DNA of 64,000 nt from Lachnospiraceae bacterium (GTDB taxonomy: Bacteria > Bacillota > Clostridia > Lachnospirales > Lachnospiraceae). How positions within the stretch are numbered: the stretch's first letter is position 1; each line of letters begins with the position of its first letter. Below the pieces are notes generated by a model, which saw only the letters and a list, made by a program, of their open reading frames with translations, did no database searches and was not told the origin of the DNA. Shown here in pieces: positions 16,536-25,111 of the stretch. The DNA is taken from contig AP025576.1 in the NCBI GenBank assembly GCA_022845955.1, positions 1,178,001-1,242,000 of the forward strand. The letters are read 5' to 3'. A program made the translations under genes and the position numbers.

Positions 16536-17594
16536 ATGGGCTGGGAAGAACAGGTACGCAGGGTGGTTCCCTATATTCCCGGGGAACAGCCGAAGCAAAA
16601 GGGAATAATTAAACTGAACACCAATGAATGCCCCTATCCGCCTTCACCGCTGGTGAAACAAAAGGCGGCGGAGTTCCAGACGGATGATTTGCGGCTGTAT
16701 CCGGATCCGGACGCCTCCCTTCTGGTAAAGGCCCTTGCGGATTATTACGGGGTAAAGGAGGATCATATTTTTACGGGGGTGGGTTCGGATGATGTGCTGG
16801 CAATGTCCTTTCTGACTTTTTTCAATTCGGACAAGCCCATTTTATTTCCTGATATCACCTATTCCTTTTATGATGTATGGGCGGAGCTTTTCCATATCCC
16901 CTACCGCACTCCTGCGCTGGACGAAGCGTTCCGGCTGAAAAAAGAAGATTATTTATGCGAAAACGGCGGGATCATTATCCCTAACCCCAATGCGCCCACC
17001 GGCCTTTCCGAAGAGCTGGATACCATAGAGGCAATCGTGGCGGGCAATCCGGATTCCCTTGTGATCATCGATGAGGCTTATGTGGATTTCGGCGGCGAAA
17101 GCGCCATTGGGCTTGTGGATAAGTATGAAAATCTGCTGGTGGTCCGCACCTTTTCCAAATCAAGGGCCATGGCCGGCATCCGTATCGGCTTCGCCGTAGG
17201 AAGCAGCAGGGTGATCCGTTACTTAAAGGATGTTAAATTTTCATTCAACTCCTATACCATGAACGCTCCCTCCATCGCATGGGGCGCGGCCAGTATCCTG
17301 GATGACGGGTATTTTAAGGAAACTGTGGGAAAGATTATAAATACAAGGGAACGCGTAAAAAAAGAGCTTAGGGAGCTGGGGTTCACCTTCCCCGATTCCC
17401 GCAGCAATTTTCTATTCGTTTCCCACAAAAGCATACCCGCGGCGGAGCTTTTCGAAGCGTTAAAACAGGAAGGAATTTATGTCCGCTACTTTAACAAGCC
17501 GAGAATTAACAATTACCTTCGTATAACAATCGGCACTGACGAAGAAATGGACAGGCTTCTTACCTTTTTAAATAACATGGCTGTTCCGCGCTGA
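16536..17594 (+). CDS. hisC: Histidinol-phosphate aminotransferase-like PLP enzyme
   Basis: This 352-residue class I/II fold aminotransferase carries the HisC hallmarks: KLNTNECPYPPSP at residues 27-38, PNPNAPTG at 149-156, DEAYVDF at 179-185 and the PLP lysine K208 in RTFSKSRAMAGIRIGF. The C-terminal RITIGTDEEMDRLL is also typical. HisC moves an amino group between glutamate and imidazole-acetol phosphate in histidine synthesis, and many copies also act on aromatic amino acids. No other his gene is nearby, so a stand-alone paralogue with broader substrate use is possible. AAAGAGG lies 9 bases before the ATG and a good promoter precedes it. Confidence 0.88.
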   Translation: MGWEEQVRRVVPYIPGEQPKQKGIIKLNTNECPYPPSPLVKQKAAEFQTDDLRLYPDPDASLLVKALADYYGVKEDHIFTGVGSDDVLAMSFLTFFNSDKPILFPDITYSFYDVWAELFHIPYRTPALDEAFRLKKEDYLCENGGIIIPNPNAPTGLSEELDTIEAIVAGNPDSLVIIDEAYVDFGGESAIGLVDKYENLLVVRTFSKSRAMAGIRIGFAVGSSRVIRYLKDVKFSFNSYTMNAPSIAWGAASILDDGYFKETVGKIINTRERVKKELRELGFTFPDSRSNFLFVSHKSIPAAELFEALKQEGIYVRYFNKPRINNYLRITIGTDEEMDRLLTFLNNMAVPR

Positions 17595-17646
17595 TCTGCC
17601 GGACAGTTACTAAAAATACAGGAAATAATGGAGGAAGTTTAATCGT

Positions 17647-18147
17647 ATGGATTCAATTGCATTGTGGTTTGCCTCAACTCTGGGACAATATGTGTCCAAG
17701 GAAGTGGTCATATTTATTATTTCAATGATTCCCATCCTGGAGCTACGGGGCGGCCTGCTTGTGGCATGGTCTCTTGGGGTGCCGATTCTGAAAGCCATCC
17801 CTATCTGTATCATCGGTAATATCATTCCGATACCGTTCATCCTTCTTTTTATTAAAAAGATTTTCCAGCTGCTGAAGAAGATTCCTTTCTTTGCCAGAAT
17901 TATCGGCAGGCTGGAGAACAGGGCGATGAAAAAGAGCGACAGTATCAAGAAGTATGAATTTTGGGGACTGGTGCTTTTTGTTGGGATACCGCTGCCGGGA
18001 ACCGGGGCCTGGACAGGCTCTCTCATCGCGGCGCTTCTGGAAATTGATTTTAAAAAGGCTGTGCTGGCGGAGCTTCTGGGGATTATCGTCGCTACCATTA
18101 TCGTCTCTTTTGTAAGCTACGGCCTGCTGGGCAGTATCGTGGGCTGA
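17647..18147 (+). CDS. Small multidrug export family membrane protein (COG2426-like)
   Basis: This 166-residue hydrophobic protein has about four to five membrane segments. The motifs PILELRGGLLVAWSLG and VGIPLPGTGAWTGSLIAALL are characteristic of the putative small multi-drug export family. The family name comes from early annotation and real transport function is unproven. The ATG follows ATGGAGGAAG. It lies 52 bases after the aminotransferase gene and 25 before the methyltransferase gene, so it is likely in the same transcript. Confidence 0.82.
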   Translation: MDSIALWFASTLGQYVSKEVVIFIISMIPILELRGGLLVAWSLGVPILKAIPICIIGNIIPIPFILLFIKKIFQLLKKIPFFARIIGRLENRAMKKSDSIKKYEFWGLVLFVGIPLPGTGAWTGSLIAALLEIDFKKAVLAELLGIIVATIIVSFVSYGLLGSIVG

Positions 18148-18172
18148 GGCCGGACCGGCAGGGAGGCGGAGG

Positions 18173-18949
18173 ATGGAAGCTTATACGGATTTTGCCAATG
18201 TATATGATGTTTTTATGGATAACACCCCCTATGGAAAATGGGGCAGCTTTCTGACGGACCGGCTGAAAAAGGCTGGGATTGAAGATGGCATTCTGCTGGA
18301 TCTGGGCTGCGGGACCGGGAATATGACGGAACTGCTTTCCAAAGAAGGCTATGATATGATAGGTGTGGATTGTTCCGGGGAAATGCTCAACGTGGCTATG
18401 GAAAAAAGGGAGCGTTCCGGAAGGCAGATTCTGTATCTGCAGCAGGATATGCGTGCGTTCGAGCTATATGGAACCGTGCGGGCTGTCATATGCATCTGTG
18501 ACAGTCTGAATTACCTTCTTGAAGAAAAGGAGATAGAGGATACCTTCCGGCTGGTGAATAACTACCTGGATCCGGGAGGCCTCTTTCTTTTTGATTTCAA
18601 TACGGTCTATAAATACGAAACGGTTATCGGGGATGCCACGATTGCGGAAAACCGGGATAACTGCAGCTTTATCTGGGAAAACTTCTATGAAGAAGAGGAG
18701 CAGATCAATGAGTATGATCTGACCATTTTTGTGCAGGAGGAAGGGGAGCTTTTCCGTAAATTTACGGAAACCCATTACCAGCGGGGCTATACCCTGGAGC
18801 AGATGAAACGTCTGGTGGAAGCGGGCGGCCTTGTATTTGAGGAAGCGCTGGATGCGGATACCCTGCAGGCGGTAACGGATACCAGTGAACGGATTTACTG
18901 TATTGCCAGGGAACAAGGGAAGCTGCAGGCTTTCCGCATGGAGGACTAA
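18173..18949 (+). CDS. Class I SAM-dependent methyltransferase
   Basis: This 258-residue cytoplasmic enzyme has motif I LLDLGCGTGN at about residues 41-50, the acidic VDCSGEM after strand 2, and LYLQQDMRAFEL as motif II. FANVYDVFMDNTPY at the start and DPGGLFLFDFNT in the middle are typical of a Firmicutes group of small-molecule or unknown-substrate methyltransferases. It shares its end with the Hsp33 gene: the Hsp33 ribosome site GGAGG lies in its last codons and only one base separates stop and start. Substrate unknown. Confidence 0.85.
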   Translation: MEAYTDFANVYDVFMDNTPYGKWGSFLTDRLKKAGIEDGILLDLGCGTGNMTELLSKEGYDMIGVDCSGEMLNVAMEKRERSGRQILYLQQDMRAFELYGTVRAVICICDSLNYLLEEKEIEDTFRLVNNYLDPGGLFLFDFNTVYKYETVIGDATIAENRDNCSFIWENFYEEEEQINEYDLTIFVQEEGELFRKFTETHYQRGYTLEQMKRLVEAGGLVFEEALDADTLQAVTDTSERIYCIAREQGKLQAFRMED

Positions 18950-18950
18950 G

Positions 18951-19835
18951 ATGAAGGATTATTTGGTAAAAGCGACGGCGGCCAATGCCCAGGTCAGGGC
19001 CTTTTCCGCCACAACCAGACAGATGGCGGAAACGGCAAGGAAGAATCATGATACCAGCCCGGTGGTGACGGCGGCATTGGGGCGGCTTCTCACAGCAGGG
19101 GCCATGATGGGCAGCATGCTGAAGGGGGAAGCGGATCTTCTGACCCTTCAGATTACCTGCGACGGTCCTATAGGCGGTATGACGGTGACGGCCGACGGCA
19201 GGGGCCGGGTGAAAGGATATGCCAAAAATCCCCAGGTAATTCTTCCTGCGAGCAGCCAGGGCAAGCTGGATGTGGGAGGAGCGGTAGGCTCGGGAATCCT
19301 GCGGGTTATCCAGGACTGCGGGCTCAAGGATCCCTATGTGGGACAGACCGCACTGCAGACAGGGGAAATAGCGGAGGATCTGACCTATTATTTTGCCACC
19401 TCCGAACAGGTGCCTTCTTCGGTCGGGCTGGGAGTCCTGATGGAACGGGATAATACGGTACGGCAGGCAGGCGGTTTTCTGGTACAGCTGCTGCCATTCG
19501 CAGAAGAGGAAACCATAAGCAGGCTGGAGCAGAATCTGCAGAAAATCCGATCCGTCACTTCCATGCTGGATGACGGAATCACACCGGAGGGCCTGCTGGA
19601 ACTTGTGCTGGAAGGCATGGACATGCAGATAACGGATACCATGGATGTGGAATTTGCCTGCAGCTGCAGCAAGGAGCGGGTGGAAAAGGCGCTGATAAGC
19701 ATTGGACGGGAAGAAATCGATAAGATGATTGCGGATGGGGAACCCATAGAGGTAAAATGCCAATTCTGCAGCCGGGGATATCGGTTTACTGTACAGGAGC
19801 TTACGGATATATTGGAAAAGGCCAGGAAGCAGTAA
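18951..19835 (+). CDS. hslO: Redox-regulated chaperone Hsp33
   Basis: This 294-residue protein is Hsp33, a holdase chaperone that is switched on by oxidation in the cytoplasm. The zinc centre is intact: C237 and C239 in CSC and C270 and C273 in CQFC. The N-terminal core contains VTAALGRLLTAGAMMG and the PIGGMTVTADG segment usual for the family. Length is typical. The ATG at 18951 follows GGAGG at 18940 inside the preceding gene; the longer open frame from 18885 is not supported. Translation is probably coupled to the methyltransferase. Confidence 0.95.
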   Translation: MKDYLVKATAANAQVRAFSATTRQMAETARKNHDTSPVVTAALGRLLTAGAMMGSMLKGEADLLTLQITCDGPIGGMTVTADGRGRVKGYAKNPQVILPASSQGKLDVGGAVGSGILRVIQDCGLKDPYVGQTALQTGEIAEDLTYYFATSEQVPSSVGLGVLMERDNTVRQAGGFLVQLLPFAEEETISRLEQNLQKIRSVTSMLDDGITPEGLLELVLEGMDMQITDTMDVEFACSCSKERVEKALISIGREEIDKMIADGEPIEVKCQFCSRGYRFTVQELTDILEKARKQ

Positions 19836-19875
19836 CTGTGAAGGGACGGAACAGTTGCAGGGAGTAGGAGAGAGC

Positions 19876-21801
19876 ATGAAACATGGATTTGTGAAAGCGG
19901 CGGCGCTGACTCCGGGAATCAGGGTTGCGGATACCGTATACAATGCAGGGCAGATAAAGAAGGAAATGGACGAGGCTGTGGAAAAAGGGGCGAAGATTAT
20001 CGTGTTTCCGGAGCTTTGTATAACGGGCTATACCTGTGCGGATTTGTTCCTTCAGGAAACCCTTCTGGAAGGGGCAAAAGCCGCGCTGCGGGAAATAACC
20101 GCTCATACAAAAGGAAAGGACAGCCTGATCTTTGTGGGGCTTCCTTTGGAAAGCAAAGGGAAGCTGTATAATGTGGCGGCGGTTCTCCAGGACGGTAAGA
20201 TCCTGGCATTTATCCCCAAGGCCAGCATTCCCAATTATGGGGAGTTCTACGAAGCCAGACATTTTGCGCCGGGGAAGGAAGAAGTGGAGGACTTTCTGTT
20301 TGACGAAGTGGCAGTTCCCTTCGGAACCCATATCCTGCTGTCCTGTGATGCCATGGAAGGGCTTGGGGTGGCCTGTGAAATCTGTGAGGATATCTGGGCT
20401 CCCGATACGCCTTCCACAGCCCATGCACTGGCGGGGGCGACGGTGATCGTGAATCTTTCCGCTTCTAATGAAACCGTGGGGAAAGACAGCTACAGGGCTG
20501 ATCTGGTGAAAGCCACCAGTGCAAGGCTGCTGACGGGATATGTATATTCCAGCGCCGGGGAGGGGGAGTCCACCCAGGATCTGGTATTCAGCGGACATAA
20601 CATGATCGCGGAGAATGGTACAATCCTGGCCCAGGCAAGCCGTTTTGCAAACGAATCCATCTACGGGGAAATCGATATCCACAGGCTGCGCCATGAACGC
20701 CGCCGCATGAATACCTTCGTGCAGGATGCAAAGGGTTATCGGATTATTCCGGTGCATATGGAAAAAGGAGAGACAAGCCTCACCCGCTCCTTCGACCCCC
20801 TTCCATTTGTCCCTTCTGATGAGACGAAAAGGAAACACAGGTGCAATGAAATCCTTTCCATCCAGTCCTTCGGTTTGAAAAAGAGATTTGAGCATACCGG
20901 CTGCCAAAGGGCGGTGGTGGGCATTTCCGGCGGTCTGGATTCCACACTGGCGCTTCTGGTTACGGTACGCGCCTTCGATATGCTGGGCCTTCCCCGGGAA
21001 AATATCCATTCTGTTACAATGCCCTGCTTCGGCACTACGGACAGAACCTATGACAATGCCTGTAAGCTGGCGCGCACGCTGGGTACGGCGCTTTCCGAAG
21101 TCAATATCCGCGAAGCCGTAAGCCTTCATTTCCGGGATATCGGCCAGGATGGCAGCCTGCACGACGTAACCTATGAAAACAGCCAGGCAAGGGAACGCAC
21201 CCAGGTGCTGATGGATATTGCCAATAAGGTGGGCGGGCTGGTCATCGGAACGGGTGACATGTCGGAGCTGGCGCTGGGCTGGGCCACGTATAACGGGGAT
21301 CATATGTCCATGTACGGTGTAAACGCCGGGGTCCCGAAAACGCTGGTGCGCCATCTGGTGAAATATTATGCGGATACCTGTGACAGAGAGGAATTGCGTG
21401 AGGTGCTGCTGGATGTGCTGGATACGCCGGTCAGTCCCGAGCTGCTTCCCCCGGTGGACGGCCGGATCAGCCAGAAAACCGAAGATCTGGTGGGGCCTTA
21501 TGAGCTTCATGATTTCTTTCTGTATTATATGCTGCGCTGCGGTTTTGAGCCCTCCAAAATATACCGCCTGGCAAGGCGGTCCTTTGCCGGCCAATATGAG
21601 GATGCGGTCATATTGAAATGGCTTACAAATTTTTACCGCCGTTTCTTCCAGCAGCAGTTCAAGCGTTCCTGTCTGCCGGACGGCCCCAAGGTGGGAAGTG
21701 TTGCCGTTTCCCCCAGAGGGGATCTGCGTATGCCTTCCGATGCCTGTGCCTCTTTGTGGCTGGCCCAGGTGGAGGAGCTGGAGCTGGGTACCGATAAGTA
21801 A
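19876..21801 (+). CDS. nadE: Glutamine-dependent NAD(+) synthetase
   Basis: This 641-residue two-domain enzyme makes NAD from deamido-NAD, ATP and glutamine. The N-terminal nitrilase-fold glutaminase (about 1-290) holds the triad E46 (VFPELCITG), K115 (IPKASIPN) and C170 (EICEDIW); the spacings of 69 and 55 residues equal those of the Mycobacterium enzyme. The C-terminal synthetase has the PP-loop GISGGLDSTLAL and GTGDMSELALGWATYNGD. The ATG at 19876 follows TAGGAGAGAG; a TTG at 19855 is less likely. The gene lies 40 bases after Hsp33 with no terminator between. Confidence 0.95.
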   Translation: MKHGFVKAAALTPGIRVADTVYNAGQIKKEMDEAVEKGAKIIVFPELCITGYTCADLFLQETLLEGAKAALREITAHTKGKDSLIFVGLPLESKGKLYNVAAVLQDGKILAFIPKASIPNYGEFYEARHFAPGKEEVEDFLFDEVAVPFGTHILLSCDAMEGLGVACEICEDIWAPDTPSTAHALAGATVIVNLSASNETVGKDSYRADLVKATSARLLTGYVYSSAGEGESTQDLVFSGHNMIAENGTILAQASRFANESIYGEIDIHRLRHERRRMNTFVQDAKGYRIIPVHMEKGETSLTRSFDPLPFVPSDETKRKHRCNEILSIQSFGLKKRFEHTGCQRAVVGISGGLDSTLALLVTVRAFDMLGLPRENIHSVTMPCFGTTDRTYDNACKLARTLGTALSEVNIREAVSLHFRDIGQDGSLHDVTYENSQARERTQVLMDIANKVGGLVIGTGDMSELALGWATYNGDHMSMYGVNAGVPKTLVRHLVKYYADTCDREELREVLLDVLDTPVSPELLPPVDGRISQKTEDLVGPYELHDFFLYYMLRCGFEPSKIYRLARRSFAGQYEDAVILKWLTNFYRRFFQQQFKRSCLPDGPKVGSVAVSPRGDLRMPSDACASLWLAQVEELELGTDK

Positions 21802-21837
21802 ACATTCATGCCCGGTCCGCCGGGCAGCACATGATAT

Positions 21838-21878
21838 AAAAACAGCAGCGGGGGCTTATTCAGCCGCCGCTGCTGTTT
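21838..21878. terminator. Bidirectional terminator between nadE and the convergent gene
   Basis: AAAACAGCAGCGG and CCGCTGCTGTTT pair around a 15-base loop, with A and T runs on the two sides. The stem overlaps the last codons of the minus-strand gene (Ala-Ala-Ala-Ala-Glu end). A smaller GCCCGG/CCGGGC hairpin lies at 21810-21825. Confidence 0.75.
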
Positions 21879-22500
21879 CTTCCGGGGTATCCGCCGGTGT
21901 TTCCATATTGTTCTCCGCCGTGTTTTCCCCGCTTCCTTCCGTACTGTTTACGGTAGTGTTTTCTGTCGCATTTTCAGCGGCAGGCGCAACTGTGCTTTCC
22001 TCAATGGTTTCCAAAGGCGTATTTGATTTGGCATTTTTTTCCTTCGTACTGCTGCCCGGATTCTTTTCCGCCTTTCCAAGAGCGGAGGTAATGGCGTCCA
22101 GCAGGACCTGGGAGGTATACTTATTGTCGTCCGAATAAGTGATGTCCTCAAGTGACTGCTTGGTACAGATTTGGGAAGCCAGGTCGTTCAGGGCCGGCTC
22201 CATCAGGGGGTACATGGTGGTTACCGCTTCGTCCAGGTTCACAAGCCGTATGGAATTGATATTATTATCGTCCACAACGACCTCCACATCAACTGCGGAA
22301 TTCCCCAGAATCAGGGAAGTTGTGTATTTCCCAGGGTTATAGCGGCCTTCATCGGCTCCGGAGCCTTCCGGCGTTGTTTTTTTCCCGGGCAGGAACATGA
22401 TAATGAGAAGAAGCAGGAATAGTATTCCCAACACCACAAAGATGCCGGTATATATCAACTCTTTTAAATGCAGTACGACTATTTTGGTCTTGGAACTCAT
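21856..22500 (-). CDS. Membrane-anchored protein with FMN-binding-like domain and acidic low-complexity tail
   Basis: This 214-residue protein has one membrane segment at about residues 14-38 after a short cytoplasmic tail. A domain of about 90 residues follows, with YNPGKYTTSLILGNSAVDVEV and then VDDNNINSIRLVN. That beta pattern recalls the small FMN-binding-like domains of redox proteins, but the match is weak and no flavinylation motif is seen. The last 65 residues are rich in Thr, Glu, Asn and Ala (ENATENTTVNSTEGSGENT) and probably disordered, outside the membrane. It is the only member of its unit besides the GNAT gene upstream. Function unknown. Confidence 0.75.
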   Translation of the reverse strand: MSSKTKIVVLHLKELIYTGIFVVLGILFLLLLIIMFLPGKKTTPEGSGADEGRYNPGKYTTSLILGNSAVDVEVVVDDNNINSIRLVNLDEAVTTMYPLMEPALNDLASQICTKQSLEDITYSDDNKYTSQVLLDAITSALGKAEKNPGSSTKEKNAKSNTPLETIEESTVAPAAENATENTTVNSTEGSGENTAENNMETPADTPEETAAAAE

Positions 22501-22560
22501 ATCAATATCCCCGATTCATGTTGTTTATACAGTTTACTCCCCCTGCCCCATAATTATTAC

Positions 22561-23019
22561 TTAAACTTCCGGTAAATCTAAAACCATCACTTTTTCATCA
22601 TTCAGATCCCGTTCCCCGTTAAAATGGAAGCCAAAACGTTCATACAGCTTTGCCGCCGTCCTGTTTTCTTCAATGATACTCAGATAGATCCGGCGGCAGC
22701 GGTATTCCCGGTAAAGGCGGGCCAGCAGGATACGCAGCGCCTGCGTCCCATAGCCCTTTCCCTGGAAGTGCCGGTCAATGAGCAGACGGTCCAGCCAGAC
22801 TCTCCCTTCCGGCTCATATTCCCTGAAAAAACCATACATGGCAAAGCCTACGAGCAGGCTGCCGTCATAAATCCCCACCGGGCGCCAGCAATTACAGCTG
22901 TCCGCCTCCGTGAGGCACTGCTTCACATCCTCCACAAAATGCTCCTGGCCGGGGCCGGTTTGCAATTGCACCGCCTCGTCCCGGTTTTTATCGTTTATTG
23001 GTTCCACATGGAGATCCAT
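22561..23019 (-). CDS. GNAT-family N-acetyltransferase
   Basis: This 152-residue protein has the acetyl-CoA motif A, LLIDRHFQGKGYGTQALR, at about residues 78-95, and the motif B region IYLSIIEENRTAAKLYERFGF near the end. The pattern is closest to the diamine/spermidine acetyltransferase group (BltD/SpeG/PaiA-like), so polyamine or aminoglycoside-like amines are possible substrates; this is an inference. The start follows GAAAGGA. It is transcribed toward the anchored protein 60 bases away and diverges from the chemoreceptor. A short ACTATGG/CCATAGT palindrome at about 23070-23090 lies in the shared upstream region. Confidence 0.82.
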   Translation of the reverse strand: MDLHVEPINDKNRDEAVQLQTGPGQEHFVEDVKQCLTEADSCNCWRPVGIYDGSLLVGFAMYGFFREYEPEGRVWLDRLLIDRHFQGKGYGTQALRILLARLYREYRCRRIYLSIIEENRTAAKLYERFGFHFNGERDLNDEKVMVLDLPEV

Positions 23020-23241
23020 TATAGTTTTGTCCTTTCTTTCATCCTACGTTTTCTTCCTGTCTATGGTAAACTATGGAGCCGCCCCATAGTCAAGATCATT
23101 CTGCCTGCAGAATTTTCCGGAAAAGGCTTAAGTTTTCCGGGAAGCGGGCCGATATTATAAGGTATTAAAAAAGGAAAGTAATATTCCTGTGACAGGAATT
23201 TGGCAGTTTGCCGCCGCAGAAAGGATAGGAAGACCGGGAGG

Positions 23242-25011
23242 ATGAACAAGAAAAAAGAAAAGACAATTCGTTATCAGATATTGGAGGGATACCTTATTCT
23301 TACAGGAATTGTTATCCTGCTCGTGTCGCTTTCCTGTCTGTTTTTCGGACTTAATGCGGCTAATTATGAGAAGGCTTCCGATTTCCAGAACCAGCAGTAT
23401 GAGGCACAGAAGGTCATTGCGGCACATTACCAATGGCTGGAGCAGCTCAGTGATTCCATTACAACGGGAAGTGAATTTGAGGGGAGCCTGGATCCTGACA
23501 CCTGTGCCCTGGGAAAATGGATGAACAGTTCAGCCGCCGATCGGGAGGATTATCCGGAACTGGCAGCTCCGCTTGCAGAAATAACCGGCCCCCATGAGGA
23601 GATCCATTCCCAGGCGGCGGCCCTTGTGGAGCTGGCTAAAACAGACCGGGAAGAGGCCTATCGCAGATACGGCAGCGAATTTAAGCCGAAAGTGATAAGC
23701 ATTGGTGACGGTTTGAATCAAATCAGCAGTATATATCAGGAAAAGGCGGAGAAGTTAACGGCAGACAATAACCGTACTGTATTGCTTTCCATAGGGATCC
23801 TGGTTACCATAGGGCTGTGCTCCGTGCTGTTTTCGATTGGGCTGGGCCGCCGTATGTCCGCGCATATTTCCCGGCCTATCCTGGCTGTGGCAAGATGGTC
23901 GGGGCAGCTTTCCACAGGCGTGGATAATCTCCGGTTTGATTCGGAGGATTTGTCGGAAAGAGGGAATGCGGTTGAAATTTCCCGGATGATCAGCAGTTTC
24001 CGGGAAATGGCGGATAATATAAAGGAACATGTAAAGGTTATCCAGAAGGTAGCAGAGGGCGATCTGACCGCTTATGTGGATATCCGTTCCGAAGGGGACA
24101 GTCTGGGGAAAGGGCTGTACCATATGGTGCAGAATAATGATTTTATGTTTGCGGGGCTTCTGGAGATTGCGGATACGGTGGCCTCCAATGCCAATCAAAT
24201 CGCTGATTCCGCGCAGCTGCTGGCAGAAAGCTCTTCCACGCAGGCCGGTGCGGTGGAACAGCTGTCGGGTACGGTGCAGAACGCCGACGCCCTGGCCGCG
24301 GCTAATGCGGAAAATGCCAGCGGAGTGGCGGTCCTCATAGACGGGATGAACCAGGAAATTACAAACGGGCAGGAAAAGATGAATGAACTGCTGGAAGCTG
24401 TGCACGGGATTGAAAAGGCTTCCGAAAATATATCCGTAGTCATGAAGTCCATCAATGATATTGCGTTCCAGACCAATATACTGGCTTTGAACGCTGCGGT
24501 AGAAGCCGCCAGGGCAGGGAATGCGGGAAAAGGTTTTGCTGTGGTTGCGGATGAGGTCAGGAATCTGGCCCTGAAAAGTCAGGAAGCTGCGGAGCAGAGC
24601 CGTGCCCTGATTGAAAATACTATTACAAAGGCCTCGGAAGGGGGAAATATTTCCCGGCAGGCATCGGATACTTTCCGGGTGATTGTGGACAGGATTAAAC
24701 AGATGGAGAGCCGTATCGGCTCCATTGATGATGCTTCCGCCAAACAGCAGGAGCTGATGCGCCGGATTAACGATGAGATTGGAAGGATATCCAGCGCTGT
24801 GACGGAAAATGCGGCTACCAGCGAACAGACCGCGGCCTCCACACAGCAGATGAATGCGAGCGCAGGGCAGATCAAGCTTGCCCTGGAGCATTTCAAGCTG
24901 CGTAAAAGAGTGCCGGGCAAACCGTATATTCCGCCGGAAAAAGCGGATGATAAGGAGTTCATCGAGCAGGCCACCCGGAATTTTTATGCACATACACAAA
25001 AAAGGGATTGA
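23242..25011 (+). CDS. Methyl-accepting chemoreceptor with extracytoplasmic CZB zinc-binding domain
   Basis: This 589-residue transmembrane receptor has membrane helices at about residues 17-38 and 180-202. The sensor domain between them has the chemoreceptor zinc-binding (CZB) signature: H62 (AAHYQWL), C88 ([11 protein letters not shown]), H118 and H122 (GPHEEIH), giving the 3His/1Cys zinc site. A HAMP region, a long coiled-coil and the conserved signalling tip ([21 protein letters not shown] and on) follow. CZB domains sense zinc or hypochlorite-type oxidants in other bacteria. No che genes are nearby, so it may feed a distant array or a non-flagellar pathway. The start is ATG 23242; the site AGGATAGGAAG lies upstream. 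Confidence 0.93.
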   Translation: MNKKKEKTIRYQILEGYLILTGIVILLVSLSCLFFGLNAANYEKASDFQNQQYEAQKVIAAHYQWLEQLSDSITTGSEFEGSLDPDTCALGKWMNSSAADREDYPELAAPLAEITGPHEEIHSQAAALVELAKTDREEAYRRYGSEFKPKVISIGDGLNQISSIYQEKAEKLTADNNRTVLLSIGILVTIGLCSVLFSIGLGRRMSAHISRPILAVARWSGQLSTGVDNLRFDSEDLSERGNAVEISRMISSFREMADNIKEHVKVIQKVAEGDLTAYVDIRSEGDSLGKGLYHMVQNNDFMFAGLLEIADTVASNANQIADSAQLLAESSSTQAGAVEQLSGTVQNADALAAANAENASGVAVLIDGMNQEITNGQEKMNELLEAVHGIEKASENISVVMKSINDIAFQTNILALNAAVEAARAGNAGKGFAVVADEVRNLALKSQEAAEQSRALIENTITKASEGGNISRQASDTFRVIVDRIKQMESRIGSIDDASAKQQELMRRINDEIGRISSAVTENAATSEQTAASTQQMNASAGQIKLALEHFKLRKRVPGKPYIPPEKADDKEFIEQATRNFYAHTQKRD

Positions 25012-25037
25012 CAAATCCTGACAGCTGCTGTTAGTAT
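25008..25037 (+). promoter_or_regulatory. Promoter of glnA, overlapping the chemoreceptor stop codon
   Basis: A perfect TTGACA at 25008-25013 shares its TGA with the stop of the preceding gene; TAGTAT follows after 18 bases. Transcription would start near 25044, just before the hairpin at 25051. Confidence 0.6.
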
Positions 25038-25050
25038 AGGAAAGTAGGGC

Positions 25051-25088
25051 AAAGGTGTTCTTACCGGTGGGGTAAGGGCACCTTTTTT
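25051..25088 (+). terminator. Terminator or attenuator hairpin in the glnA leader
   Basis: AAAGGTG..CACCTTT encloses CTTACC and GGTAAG with a five-base loop, followed by TTTTTT. It ends 24 bases before the glnA ATG and lies downstream of a good promoter. It may terminate the chemoreceptor transcript, or attenuate glnA. The ANTAR protein two genes on is a candidate antiterminator, but the classic ANTAR dual hexaloop with A1 and G4 is not evident. Confidence 0.75.
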
Positions 25089-25111
25089 CATGTAAGAAAG
25101 GAATGAAGTGT

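Noticed and set aside
19801..21594. 597-codon open frame on the minus strand
   Set aside because: It is fully antisense to nadE, whose catalytic residues and ribosome site are clear; the reverse translation shows no domain and no start site.
25051..25088. Canonical ANTAR-responsive dual hairpin
   Set aside because: Only one convincing hairpin lies after the promoter and its five-base loop lacks the A1/G4 hexaloop pattern.
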